This document shows, piece after piece, positions 17,224 through 25,917 of a stretch of DNA of 54,350 nucleotides. The stretch is from Candidatus Kapaibacterium sp. (GTDB taxonomy: Bacteria; Bacteroidota; Ignavibacteria; Kapaibacteriales; UBA7675), in assembly GCA_028284775.1 (NCBI GenBank), contig JANQRB010000058.1:1-54350 (forward strand). The letters are read 5' to 3'. The first letter of the stretch is position 1. The number at the start of each line of letters is the position of its first letter. The translations under genes and the position numbers were made by a program. The notes beneath the pieces are model-generated. The model ran no database searches and was not told the DNA's origin. It saw only the letters and a list, made by a program, of their open reading frames with translations.

Positions 17224-18090
17224 TCAGAATCGACGACGCAAGGCGGCAACCAGGGCAAAAATAATCAGCGACAAGCCCGCCAGCATCCCGGGCGTTACAG
17301 CATCTCCGGCACCGCGAGCGAATTCCGTACCCCAGGATTTGAGCAGATAAAGACCCGCGAGACTCGCGGAGACTAATCCCGCCAGATGCCACGGTTCGCG
17401 ACGCGGATGAAAGAGCAATATGAGTGCAGCCAAAACAATGCAAACTACACGAATGAATGGAAATATCGCAACAGCGCTGGCGAAGATTCTCAGTAGTGAT
17501 TCCAGTGAAGGCAGGGCCAGCTTCAGGCCTTCGTCGTCGGAGCTAAAGCTTTTGTCGCGCTGCGGCCCCAGCAACTCCACACTGTCGACCGCCACCCACA
17601 TATGATTAAGGTTACCGACCAGAACCGCATTGTGGCCACGTGACCGCAGGATGCTCACCGCCAGAATCGCGCGGCCGTCGCAGTCCTCCTTTTTCCGCTG
17701 CCAGACCTCGCGCGCCGATGGCCAATAGTCAAGCACTCCCCAGGAATCCCAGTCATATTCATAGGCGATGTTTCGATACACAAAGCGCTCAATGACCTGA
17801 AGCTCTTCATCAGGCTTTTCAGATTGCCGGAGCACGCTGTCAATTGTGCGATTGATAGTGGTCATTTCCACAAAAGCGTCATCGACCAGCGCGTCGGAAT
17901 TTGAAAAGCGCTGCACCTGTGAAATAAAATACCATGGCTTGGGATAGAGATTAAAAAAGACCACCAATATAAAAATGGCGGCTTTCCAGGCCGCACGCCG
18001 GCCCGGCGATTTGTCCGCGAGTCCGTCCCAGATGCCGCGAAGCGCTTCGCTCCACCTTTTGCGCTTTTCCCGATACGATAGCTGAGCCAT
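17224..18090 (-). CDS. Membrane protein with transglutaminase-like domain
   Basis: This 288-residue integral membrane protein starts with a basic amphipathic N-terminus and one hydrophobic segment (AAIFILVVFFNLYP). A periplasmic transglutaminase-like core follows: KEDCDGRAILAVSILRSRGH carries the nucleophilic Cys, GNLNHMWVAVD carries the His and a following Asp, so the Cys-His-Asp triad appears intact. Two or three C-terminal hydrophobic segments follow (IFASAVAIFPFIRVVCIVLA, LAGLSLIIFALVAALRRRF). Such domains cross-link or hydrolyse protein/peptide amide bonds, and many bacterial members are uncharacterised. It ends 111 bases before the OmpA gene's stop on the same strand and starts downstream of it, so the OmpA gene, this gene and the hybrid kinase gene could be transcribed in series. 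The exact function is unknown. Confidence 0.75.
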   Translation of the reverse strand: MAQLSYREKRKRWSEALRGIWDGLADKSPGRRAAWKAAIFILVVFFNLYPKPWYFISQVQRFSNSDALVDDAFVEMTTINRTIDSVLRQSEKPDEELQVIERFVYRNIAYEYDWDSWGVLDYWPSAREVWQRKKEDCDGRAILAVSILRSRGHNAVLVGNLNHMWVAVDSVELLGPQRDKSFSSDDEGLKLALPSLESLLRIFASAVAIFPFIRVVCIVLAALILLFHPRREPWHLAGLVSASLAGLYLLKSWGTEFARGAGDAVTPGMLAGLSLIIFALVAALRRRF

Positions 18091-18200
18091 AGGTCGAAGA
18101 CTGAAGAAAGAAGGCTACCATTCAATGGTTGTATCCGGCGCCTGTTGCTGCACGGCAACAGCCACGAACAGGACGACAGGAATGCTATCTGCCGGAGTGG

Positions 18201-20255
18201 TCAGTCCGGCGCGACGTCCGTACCCTCGCGAATAATATAAACTTCCACCGTTCGCGAGTAAAAGCGGCCTTCCGGCAGAGCATTGTCGAACAACTGCGTC
18301 GTTTCGCCCAGGCCCCGGCTGTGCTCCGCCCCGAGGCCAAGCATCGCCGCCACCCGTTCGGCCCGGTCCTGCGAAAGCCGCCGATTGTAGTCGGCCAGAC
18401 CGAGGCTGTCCGAATAGCCGAGCAGACGCACCTCGGCATCGGCATCGATTCGGTCCGCAATATACGAGATGTTGAAATTGTTGATCTCGTCTATGGCAGC
18501 CGAACGATAGGGAAAAAGGACGGTGTAGCGTTCGTGAGTCCGGCCCTCGCGCCGTTCCGCCAATGAGCGCTGAATTGTCAGATATCGCAAGGGCAGTTGT
18601 TTTACGGCCGAAGTGGCGACCTGACCTCTCGTATCACGTGCTTCCAGATAATACTCTAGCGGTTTGTCGCGCAGCAGCGAGGCGATGGATGTGAGAGCCA
18701 GGTCGGTCGCAGTACCGTCGGTTTTGCCGCTGCCGCTGATACGTTGGTTCAATGTGCCGCCTGGCTGTCGCAGAAAGATTGTCCAGTCCGCTACGCCGGC
18801 ATCGGCTGTCACGCTCGGTAGAAAACGAATGCTTGGCGGCGAGGCGACACGAATGGTATCGCTGATGATGACCGGCTGCAAAATAGCCGGCGAAGCCGAA
18901 TACAATTCGACACGTCGATTTTCAGCCACCCCTTCCGGTGTTTCACCAGAAGAAGCGTTTGCAGGCAGATCACGAATTCCGATATCGATGCGTTGTTCAT
19001 CGATCGCCCAGACTCTGTTGAGGTAACGGTGTACGGCCTCAGCTCGCCGACGCGACAAATCCAAGCCCTGCGGCTCTTCCGACGGTCCGGCATTACAGCC
19101 GGTAACGAGCAGTCGGGCGCCGGAATCCTGACGCATTCGTTTGCCGACTATGTTGAGCACCTGATAATAGGTCTCGAGGATATTGTTGCTGCGCAGATCG
19201 CGGATACTGAAGTTGGCGCTCGCCTCTGCGTCAAGACTGGCATATCGCAGTAGCAGCGCGTCATCGTCGGCGTCGAAAAATACAAATGGCAGCAGCGGCT
19301 GAAAATGGGACGATGTCTGTTCTTCGACAGTCACCAGGAGATCTTCCCGTTCACTGCCGTCGTCGTCCAGGCCCAGCGCCGTTATATCGACGGCCAGCAA
19401 GAATGGCTTGTCGGTCGGCACGTGAATCGGCGGCGGCGGACTGATCACCGGCGTCTCTGCCTTTTCCGGTGCATAGCGCAGCGAGAGCCCCAGGGTCAGA
19501 GCGTGCGGCCGCCAGTCGATACCTTCTACCAGGGAGTTAAGCGCAAAGGCAAAGGAAAATTCCGGCGCCAGACGCCATTCATTGCTCCGGTCGAGCGGCA
19601 GTTCATACGAGGCGCCGAGACGTAGAAAAGCCAGGACATCCGCCGCATCCGGCACGTCGCCGCTTAGCTCGTTGCGAAGCCGACGGCCGTTTTCGAATAC
19701 GCCGCCCGCAGGACTGAGCAGGCGTTCCTGCTGAACAATACTTTGTGAAGTCGGTAGACCGAGCGAAGCGCCGGCAAGTATGGTCAGTGGTTCGGCAAGA
19801 CGCATTCCCATCAGGGCGCTGAAGTAGAGTTGCGCGAGTGAGGCATCTATCGAGTGCTCGATCGTGCCGTTGACGGATAGATTCTGCCCGGCATCTAAAA
19901 CCGGTTGAGTTTCCGTATCGGTCAGCTCCGCATTCTGGAGGCCGAAGCCGGCTCGCAGCTGAAGCCCAAAGAGAGAGCTGAGAGGCAAGTCGACCAGCAG
20001 CTCGATCGATGGTCCGATGCCGGAGCCGCTTTCATAGCCCGGGCAGCAGGAAGGGCTGCCGGGAAGTCCACCGAAATCGGCGTTGTGCTGATTAAGATTC
20101 AGGCCTCCCGCCAGTCCGTACTGCCGGATAAGCTCTTCGGAGGCCGGACCTGCCGTTGTCTCCTGACTTGTCGTAATGGCTGCAGGTTGCGCCACTGCCT
20201 GAAAGCTCAGGCAACACAAACACAGAATTACGACAATTCCCGGTCGCTTTGACAT
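18201..20255 (-). CDS. Outer-membrane protein with two OmpA-like domains (copy A)
   Basis: This 684-residue protein has a signal peptide (MSKRPGIVVILCLCCLSFQA). A beta-barrel-like N-terminal half starts with a distinctive motif (LNLNQHNADF, then CCPGYESGSGIG). A first OmpA-like domain covers roughly residues 310-440 (FVFFDADDD, LLVTGCNAGPS, LSRRRAEAVHRYL). A long beta-rich linker precedes a C-terminal OmpA/peptidoglycan-binding domain (VLFPYRSAAID, VRLLGYSDSLG, YNRRLSQDRAERVAA, FYSRTVEVYI). It probably anchors the outer membrane to peptidoglycan. GCGGAG precedes the ATG at suitable spacing. It is a paralogue of the protein at 39091-41136, with the same domain order and length. Confidence 0.87.
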   Translation of the reverse strand: MSKRPGIVVILCLCCLSFQAVAQPAAITTSQETTAGPASEELIRQYGLAGGLNLNQHNADFGGLPGSPSCCPGYESGSGIGPSIELLVDLPLSSLFGLQLRAGFGLQNAELTDTETQPVLDAGQNLSVNGTIEHSIDASLAQLYFSALMGMRLAEPLTILAGASLGLPTSQSIVQQERLLSPAGGVFENGRRLRNELSGDVPDAADVLAFLRLGASYELPLDRSNEWRLAPEFSFAFALNSLVEGIDWRPHALTLGLSLRYAPEKAETPVISPPPPIHVPTDKPFLLAVDITALGLDDDGSEREDLLVTVEEQTSSHFQPLLPFVFFDADDDALLLRYASLDAEASANFSIRDLRSNNILETYYQVLNIVGKRMRQDSGARLLVTGCNAGPSEEPQGLDLSRRRAEAVHRYLNRVWAIDEQRIDIGIRDLPANASSGETPEGVAENRRVELYSASPAILQPVIISDTIRVASPPSIRFLPSVTADAGVADWTIFLRQPGGTLNQRISGSGKTDGTATDLALTSIASLLRDKPLEYYLEARDTRGQVATSAVKQLPLRYLTIQRSLAERREGRTHERYTVLFPYRSAAIDEINNFNISYIADRIDADAEVRLLGYSDSLGLADYNRRLSQDRAERVAAMLGLGAEHSRGLGETTQLFDNALPEGRFYSRTVEVYIIREGTDVAPD

Positions 20256-20378
20256 ATATACTCCGCGATTCGACCCTTTGCAATGCCGATAGTGCTCGAC
20301 ATTTCAGATGAATATACGGCATTGAAGCCTTGCTGCTCTGGGATAATTACCTTACGCGCCAGCAAGCGAGGCAAATTG

Positions 20379-20400
20379 ATCCGCCGTTACAAGGGCGGAT
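20379..20400 (-). terminator. Possible terminator hairpin
   Basis: Arms ATCCGCC/GGCGGAT (7 bp, 8-base loop) are followed on the minus strand by CAATTTGCC. It lies about 105 bases after the end of the 209-residue gene and upstream of the OmpA gene on the same strand. The T-tract is weak, so an attenuator or a chance hairpin remains possible. Confidence 0.35.
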
Positions 20401-20504
20401 GGCAGCGGCAGCCTCGCGGTCCCGTTACACATAGCTTATGCCTGACAACGACACCACAGCTTTGGAAAGGTATCCCGCAGCGCTGCCTGATACACCATCG
20501 AGGG

Positions 20505-21134
20505 TCAGGCGCCGTCGCCGGCATCCGCCGATTCGTACTCTTCCAGAATGGCCTCGACTGCTTCCTCCGTAAACAGGGCGGGCAGATAGCGCGCAATCAA
20601 ATACTCGTCCAGCGAGAAAAGACATTCCATAGCGTTTTCCTGCGGAAAGCTCCCATCCTTAAATCGGAAGATCGAATCCGGGTCGACGCCGTTCTGACCG
20701 CGAAATGTGTCATCGCTAATTTCCGCGTGCAGGCCGTTGAGCAAGTCGATGCGCTGCACCTGGCGGGCCAACCGCTCTACCGTCTCCGCCCGGTCCACGA
20801 TGTCCAGAAAGTACGAGCCCGGCTCCTGAACGAAGGTCACCGACTGCAGCAGCGGGTGGAGCGCACCGGCGAATTCGATGCGCAGCTTGGCAAGTAACTC
20901 GACGCGGTAGCTGACATAGGCCGCCAGATCGCCATTGTCAACCGGGTGCGACAGTTTGCTGTCGATATCGTTCTCTACGCCACGAGGAGCAAGACGTCGC
21001 TCGGCAATAGTCCGCAGTTTGGCTACGGCGCCTTCGAAGCTGTCGCTATAGACCTGCGAACCCGGCAAAAGCGGCGCCCAGGCACGGCAGGCGTGTTCGT
21101 TGTTCTGGATATGGATGGACAGTTCCCACTTCAT
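20505..21134 (-). CDS. Hypothetical protein, 209 residues
   Basis: No family was recognised. The protein is soluble, with no signal peptide or membrane segment, acidic overall, with clear helical periodicity (AAYVSYRVELLAKLRIEFAG, FLDIVDRAETVERLARQVQR). The C-terminus is acidic (ILEEYESADAGDGA). The start at ATG 21134 is chosen because an AGGAGG site sits 12 bases upstream; the TTG at 21146 directly abuts that site and is unsuitable. It is divergent from the TetR gene, with about 215 bases between the two starts containing the TetR-type operator, so it could be controlled by the same regulator. An intact frame and a strong ribosome site support it being real. Confidence 0.65.
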   Translation of the reverse strand: MKWELSIHIQNNEHACRAWAPLLPGSQVYSDSFEGAVAKLRTIAERRLAPRGVENDIDSKLSHPVDNGDLAAYVSYRVELLAKLRIEFAGALHPLLQSVTFVQEPGSYFLDIVDRAETVERLARQVQRIDLLNGLHAEISDDTFRGQNGVDPDSIFRFKDGSFPQENAMECLFSLDEYLIARYLPALFTEEAVEAILEEYESADAGDGA

Positions 21135-21306
21135 ACGCTGCTTCAACCTCCTGCTGTTCGGAACGTAAACCCACAGAAATTACTGCTTTTAGCGTATGCC
21201 TGCAACGGAGGCTGCGAAGTTTGCACAGCATTGTCAAATCTCCGGCCGGCTGTGCCTGTCTTCGCTCCGGACTACGGCTGCGGAGAATTGCGGGCAATAA
21301 ATTCTT

Positions 21307-21328
21307 TGACTGACCGTCCGGTCAGTCA
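21307..21328. promoter_or_regulatory. TetR-type operator dyad
   Basis: Two 10-bp arms, TGACTGACCG and CGGTCAGTCA, form a perfect inverted repeat around a 2-base spacer, ending 21 bases before the TetR start codon. Such TGACYGNCCGGTCAGTCA-type dyads are classic TetR-family operators placed over the regulator's own promoter. The site very likely mediates autoregulation and control of the downstream operon, and may also affect the divergent gene. Confidence 0.85.
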
Positions 21329-21349
21329 TTCTTCGGGAACGCATTCATT

Positions 21350-21958
21350 ATGGCGCCGCGATCAGCAGAACAATTTGCCGCAATCAGACAATCGCGCCGG
21401 TCATCCATCCTTGGATCGGCCTTAAAACTCTTTGCCCGCAGGGGCTATAACGGAACTTCCGTAACGGCTATCGCGCACGGGGCGGGTATCACCAAGGGTC
21501 AGGTGTATAATTACTTCCGCAGCAAGGATGACTTGCTGCGCGACGTGCTGCAGGAAGGATACCGGCGCATGGAAGCAATCTTCGAAGTAGCCGGCAGGGA
21601 AAGGCAGCCGGCGAAAGAGCTCGAAGTGTTGCTGCGCGCCTGTTTTAGTTCAGTCCGAAAGGAGCAGGAATTCTGGAGTCTGTACATCTCCTTGTTGGCG
21701 CGGATGGAAAGCTCGCCGGATTATCAATCCTTACCACAACGTTTTTATCACACGACACTCGAGCATTTGGTACGGATTTTAGGTCGCATGGGCCGAAGCA
21801 AGCCGGACTATGAAGCCCGCAAATTGCTTGCCGTACTCGACGGAATCGGCCTGCACTATGTGGCCCTGTTTAAAGGCGCTTTTCCAATGGACGTGTTTGA
21901 AGATGAACTGATTCGCGAGTTTTGTACAACATCGGAGCAAAGGGAGCGGGTAGAATGA
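21350..21958 (+). CDS. TetR/AcrR-family transcriptional regulator
   Basis: This 202-residue protein has an N-terminal helix-turn-helix domain typical of the family: RRSSILGSALKLFARRGYNG, TSVTAIAHGAGITKGQVYNY, then FRSKDDLLRDVLQEG. The C-terminal ligand/dimerisation domain is all-helical (about residues 65-195). The ATG at 21350 follows a perfect dyad operator at 21307-21328, so it should repress itself and the genes behind it. It overlaps the next gene by four bases (ATGA), indicating translational coupling in one operon with the LolA-like protein, two permeases, the ATPase and the barrel. The inducer is probably a hydrophobic compound, by family habit; no ligand can be named. Confidence 0.93.
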   Translation: MAPRSAEQFAAIRQSRRSSILGSALKLFARRGYNGTSVTAIAHGAGITKGQVYNYFRSKDDLLRDVLQEGYRRMEAIFEVAGRERQPAKELEVLLRACFSSVRKEQEFWSLYISLLARMESSPDYQSLPQRFYHTTLEHLVRILGRMGRSKPDYEARKLLAVLDGIGLHYVALFKGAFPMDVFEDELIREFCTTSEQRERVE

Positions 21959-22713
21959 AATTAACACGATACGCTTTGGCTATTCTCTTTGTCATTTCGT
22001 TAATCGCCACGACGGCGGCGCAGGATAGTCCAACCGCCCAGGATATCTTGGATCGCAGCGAAGATCAGTTAAAAGGCAGGAGCAGCAGCGGCACCTACAC
22101 CATGAAAGTCATAACCCCTGATTACACCCGGTCATTCAGCATGGAATCGCACTGGGTTGAGGAAAACGACAAGGCACTGATCAAAGTACTGGCGCCAAAA
22201 CGCGAAGCCGGCAACAAAACACTGAAGATCGGCAATGAAATCTGGATGTATCTGCGCAATACCGAAACGACCATCAAGATACCGCCCTCGATGATGCTTC
22301 AATCCTGGAACGGCTCGGATTACACCTTTGACGACCTAGTGCGCGAGTCGAATATCAAGACCGACTACAGGGTGAGTATCGCTGACGAGGTCATGATCGA
22401 GGACGAGCCCTGCTGGAAGCTCTTATTAGCCCCGCGGCCTGATGCCCCGGTTGTCTGGGGCAAGATTCACTACTGGGTGCGCAAACAGGACTATCTGCCG
22501 GCCAAGATTCAGTTCTTCGACGAAAAGAACACCTTGATTCGCAGCCAGGTGTTTAACGACTTCCGCGAGACCGGCGGCCGCAAATTACCGCTCGCATGGA
22601 TAATGATTAATGAACTTAAACCGGGGCATAAAACGGTAATGGTGCTCGACGATGTCAAATTTGACATCGACATTGCCGACCGGGTCTTCTCCTTTCAGGC
22701 ATTGGAGCGTTAA
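21955..22713 (+). CDS. LolA-like outer-membrane lipoprotein-sorting protein
   Basis: This 252-residue periplasmic protein belongs to the COG2834 type. It has a signal peptide (MKLTRYALAILFVISLIATTAAQ) and starts its domain with DILDRSEDQLKGRSSSGTYT. Conserved segments are KVLAPKREAGNKTLKIGNEI, WMYLRNTETTIKIPPSMML and DDLVRESNIKTDYRVSI, with FFDEKNTLIRSQVF and VLDDVKFDIDI near the end. The fold is an open beta-sheet half-barrel used by LolA/LolB relatives to hold a lipid or lipoprotein. ATG at 21955 overlaps the TetR stop and follows GGAGCGG; the signal peptide fixes this start. It probably shuttles the substrate extracted by the following ABC transporter towards the outer-membrane barrel encoded last. 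Confidence 0.88.
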   Translation: MKLTRYALAILFVISLIATTAAQDSPTAQDILDRSEDQLKGRSSSGTYTMKVITPDYTRSFSMESHWVEENDKALIKVLAPKREAGNKTLKIGNEIWMYLRNTETTIKIPPSMMLQSWNGSDYTFDDLVRESNIKTDYRVSIADEVMIEDEPCWKLLLAPRPDAPVVWGKIHYWVRKQDYLPAKIQFFDEKNTLIRSQVFNDFRETGGRKLPLAWIMINELKPGHKTVMVLDDVKFDIDIADRVFSFQALER

Positions 22714-22714
22714 C

Positions 22715-23944
22715 GTGAGCCTCTTCCTTCATCTGGCCTGGCGGAACCTGTGGCGCAATGCACGGCGGTCGTCTATTACGCTTGCAGCAATCGCCTTTGC
22801 GGTCCTGATGGTGGCCTTGCAGGACGGCTTGCAAGAAGGCACCTACACCGCCAACATCAAGGCCGCGATTCGCCTGTCGTCGGGCTATCTGCAAATTCAA
22901 CACCCCGCCTACCATAACAAGCCCGCGCTTCGCCACAGTATCGCCTACAGCGACGAGCTGCGCCGGAAAGTAGACAGCGTCGATGCCGTCGTGGCCTATG
23001 CTCCCCGAATCTACGCCGACGGGCTGCTCAGCTTCGGCGATCAATCGATGGGAGCTTTGATTGTAGGGGTGGACGTACAGCGCGAACCGCTGGTATCCGA
23101 CTATCACAAGAAAATTCGCGATGGAAGATTTCCTGCGGAGGACAAGCCCTTTGAAATTGTCGTCGGGCAGACACTACTGCAGAACCTCGGCGCTAAGATC
23201 GGCGATTCTCTCGTCGTCCTGGCCCAGGGCTTCGATGGTTACTTAGGCAACCTGTTCTTTACAATTGTCGGAACGACAAAGACAGGCTCCGAGGATTTGG
23301 ACCGCATGAGCGTTTTTATGCCGCTGGCCGGCGCTCAGGAGCTTTTGGGAATGTGGGGCCGCTGTTCGGTACTCGCGATCGAACTGCCCCGTCTGAACGA
23401 CATCCCGGAGACGAAGCGCGCATTAACCGCGGCCCTGAGCGAAAATCAACTCGCGGTGCTGGCTTGGGACGAAGTGCTGGCAAGTCTAAAACAACTGATC
23501 GAATTCGATCAGATAAGCAGTGAAATTCAAATGTTGTTGCTTGTGCTTGTCGTGGCATTCGGAATTCTGAATACAATCCTGATGTCGATCAGCGAACGGT
23601 ATCAGGAATTCGGCATCATGCTATCGATCGGAATGAGTAATAGTCGGCTCGTAGCGATCATCGCTCTGGAAGTAGTGATGCTGGCCATCCTGGGCATCTT
23701 CATAGGCGATCTGCTGGCCCTGGGCTTAAACAGCTACTTCAGCGTCAACCCGATAGAGCTCGGCGGCGAAATGATGGAGCTCTATGAAGAATACGGCTTT
23801 TTGCCGATGTTAAAATCTTCGGTGGAACCGTCGATATTTATCAAGGCGAGCGTTGAGTGTTTGGTATTCACGCTGCTGGCAGCGCTTTTTCCATTGTGGA
23901 AAGTTTATAAATTGGAACCTCTGAAGGGTATTCGCTATACCTAG
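22715..23944 (+). CDS. ABC transporter permease, FtsX/LolE-like (first)
   Basis: This 409-residue inner-membrane permease follows the MacB/FtsX topology. One N-terminal membrane helix (LHLAWRNLWRNARRSSITLA and IAFAVLMVALQDGLQEG) is followed by a large periplasmic domain (about residues 45-270) and three C-terminal helices (MLLLVLVVAFGILNTILMSI, IIALEVVMLAILGIFIGDLL, VECLVFTLLAALFPLW). It ends with KLEPLKGIRYT. The start is GTG at 22715, two bases after the LolA-like stop, with GGAG seven bases upstream; an upstream ATG lies inside the previous gene. With the next permease it probably forms a LolCE-like heterodimer powered by the ATPase. Confidence 0.92.
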   Translation: MSLFLHLAWRNLWRNARRSSITLAAIAFAVLMVALQDGLQEGTYTANIKAAIRLSSGYLQIQHPAYHNKPALRHSIAYSDELRRKVDSVDAVVAYAPRIYADGLLSFGDQSMGALIVGVDVQREPLVSDYHKKIRDGRFPAEDKPFEIVVGQTLLQNLGAKIGDSLVVLAQGFDGYLGNLFFTIVGTTKTGSEDLDRMSVFMPLAGAQELLGMWGRCSVLAIELPRLNDIPETKRALTAALSENQLAVLAWDEVLASLKQLIEFDQISSEIQMLLLVLVVAFGILNTILMSISERYQEFGIMLSIGMSNSRLVAIIALEVVMLAILGIFIGDLLALGLNSYFSVNPIELGGEMMELYEEYGFLPMLKSSVEPSIFIKASVECLVFTLLAALFPLWKVYKLEPLKGIRYT

Positions 23945-23984
23945 GCGGTCAGGCCTCGGTGGGCGAATCGGGATTAACGCAACT

Positions 23985-25199
23985 ATGCTGTTGACACTGG
24001 CCTGGCGTAATTTATGGCGCAATAAACGCCGCAGCGCGATTATCATCGCTTCCGTTGCTGTCGGGGTCATTGCCCTTACACTCAGCGACGCTCTGTCGCT
24101 GGGAATGATGCACCAAATGCTTAACAACAGAATCGGAGCGCATGTCGGCCACATCCAGATTCACGCCCCGGGCTTTCGCGCCAACCCTTCGCTGACGGCG
24201 CTGCTGACGGATCCCGATGCTATCCAGACCGAGCTCGCATCCATACCCGCGATTCGGCAGAGCAGTAAACGTATCGTGCAGTTTGGTCTCTTATCATCTT
24301 CGCGTAGCTCGGCCGGAGTTAACATCGTCGGCATCGAGCCGGAGCGCGAACGTCGGGTGAGCCACATAGCGCGGAGTGTGGTCGAAGGTCATTATCCGGA
24401 CAGCAGTAAAGGCGACATTCTCATCAGCCGTCATCTGGCGCGCAAGTTGGAAGTAGAGCTGGGTGACAAAGTCGTTGCGATGGCCTCGGCGCGCGACGGG
24501 ACTGTCGGCTCGGAAGTGTTTCGAGTCTGCGGACTATTTGCAACCCTGGACGCGGAATTCGACAAGTTTCACGTTTATGCCTCACTGCCGACGGTTGGAT
24601 CCATGCTCGGTTTAACGAAGGAGGCATCCCAAATCGTGGCGATCGTGGACGAGGTCGACAGCGTCGGCGCTTATCGCGAAGCGATTCAATCCCAACTCGG
24701 CGGTGTTCTGGATGTAGCATCGTACCGGGATCTCTTGCCGATGCTGGTCTTTCAATTGGATTCCTATGAGCAGTTAATCTGGATCTTTTATCTGATTGTC
24801 GGCCTCGCAATGTTTTTCGGCATTGTCAACACGATGTTAATGGCGGTCTTTGAACGCATGCATGAATTTGGCGTACTGATGTCGCTGGGGATGGCTCGCA
24901 GCCGGATGTTCGCATTAATTCTGCTGGAGGCAATTCTGCTGGGGCTGATCGGAACTTTGACCGGCGAGCTGTTATCCTGGCTTGTCAGCATCCCTTGGGA
25001 ACGCTACGGTCTAGACTTAAGCGTGTTTTCCGAGGCTCTCGGATCGCTGGGCGTCGGCAACAAGATTTATCCCTTTATTGCCGCTTCGACCTATCTCAAC
25101 TCATTGATTATGGTGCCGGCCTTTGCCGTTCTCGGCGCGCTGTATCCCGCGCTGAAGGCAATACGACTGCGGCCCGTGGAAGCACTACGCTATGTCTAA
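23985..25199 (+). CDS. ABC transporter permease, FtsX/LolE-like (second)
   Basis: This 404-residue protein is the second permease of the operon and has the same layout as the first: an N-terminal helix (LTLAWRNLWRNKRRSAIIIA, SVAVGVIALTLSDALSLGM), a periplasmic domain, then three C-terminal helices (IFYLIVGLAMFFGIVNTMLM, LILLEAILLGLIGTLTGELL, LIMVPAFAVLGALYPALKAI) and the ending LRPVEALRYV. The two permeases share a clear ancestor but differ along their length, arguing for a heterodimer. The gene overlaps the ATPase gene by 8 bases, and a 40-base gap separates it from the first permease. The permeases are LolC/LolE-like in topology but lack recognisable LolCE identity, so the substrate is open. 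Confidence 0.92.
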   Translation: MLLTLAWRNLWRNKRRSAIIIASVAVGVIALTLSDALSLGMMHQMLNNRIGAHVGHIQIHAPGFRANPSLTALLTDPDAIQTELASIPAIRQSSKRIVQFGLLSSSRSSAGVNIVGIEPERERRVSHIARSVVEGHYPDSSKGDILISRHLARKLEVELGDKVVAMASARDGTVGSEVFRVCGLFATLDAEFDKFHVYASLPTVGSMLGLTKEASQIVAIVDEVDSVGAYREAIQSQLGGVLDVASYRDLLPMLVFQLDSYEQLIWIFYLIVGLAMFFGIVNTMLMAVFERMHEFGVLMSLGMARSRMFALILLEAILLGLIGTLTGELLSWLVSIPWERYGLDLSVFSEALGSLGVGNKIYPFIAASTYLNSLIMVPAFAVLGALYPALKAIRLRPVEALRYV

Positions 25200-25917
25200 C
25201 ATTGAAGAGCATACGGCGATGGAAATCATTCGAACCGTGGATGTGGAGCGTACCTATGAGGATAAAGGCGTACCGGTTCACGCTGTTAACGGCGTCAATC
25301 TTATCGTCGAACAAGGCGAGTTCAGCGTCCTGGCCGGGGCATCCGGCTCCGGTAAAACAACACTGCTCAATGTGATCGGCGCACTTGATGTTCCCACGCG
25401 CGGCGAAGTATTTTTACACGGCGAAGCTCTCTCGCAGAAAGCCGGCAATGAACTTTCGGCCATTCGGCTGACGAAGATCGGCTTCGTGTTTCAGGCCTAC
25501 AACCTGATTCCCGTTCTCTCGGCGCTCGAAAATGTCAGCTTTCCTATGGTCCTGCAGGGCGTTGCCGCGTCCGAGCGCAGGGAGCGCGCCATGGCAATTC
25601 TCGATGAGCTGGACCTTGCCGGCCTGGCGCACAAACGGCCGGGGGCAATGAGCGGTGGCCAGCAACAGCGCGTTGCCGTAGCTCGGGCTATCGTCACAAA
25701 TCCCGCGCTTGTTCTCGCCGACGAGCCAACCGCCAATCTGGACAGCGTTACAGGACACAAGCTGCTCGATATGATGCTGCGCCTGAACGAAGAAAAGAAG
25801 ATTACATTTGTGTTCGCCTCACACGATGAGAAAGTCATCGCGCGCGCGAAACGCCTGGTCACCATGCGTGACGGTCAAATTATTAACGATGAACTTCGCG
25901 ACGGTGTCTTCACTTGA
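25192..25917 (+). CDS. ABC transporter ATP-binding protein, LolD/MacB-type
   Basis: This 241-residue cytosolic ATPase drives the preceding permeases. It shows Walker A LAGASGSGKTTLLNVIGALD, a Q-loop FVFQAYNLIPVLSALENV, signature MSGGQQQRVAVARAI and Walker B ALVLADEPTANLDSVTG. The ATG at 25192 overlaps the second permease's stop by eight bases; a second ATG at 25219 is also possible because the conserved domain begins after it. The closest functional relatives are LolD/MacB/FtsE-type subunits, which use ATP to push hydrophobic cargo out of the inner membrane, not to import small solutes. Confidence 0.94.
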   Translation: MSNIEEHTAMEIIRTVDVERTYEDKGVPVHAVNGVNLIVEQGEFSVLAGASGSGKTTLLNVIGALDVPTRGEVFLHGEALSQKAGNELSAIRLTKIGFVFQAYNLIPVLSALENVSFPMVLQGVAASERRERAMAILDELDLAGLAHKRPGAMSGGQQQRVAVARAIVTNPALVLADEPTANLDSVTGHKLLDMMLRLNEEKKITFVFASHDEKVIARAKRLVTMRDGQIINDELRDGVFT

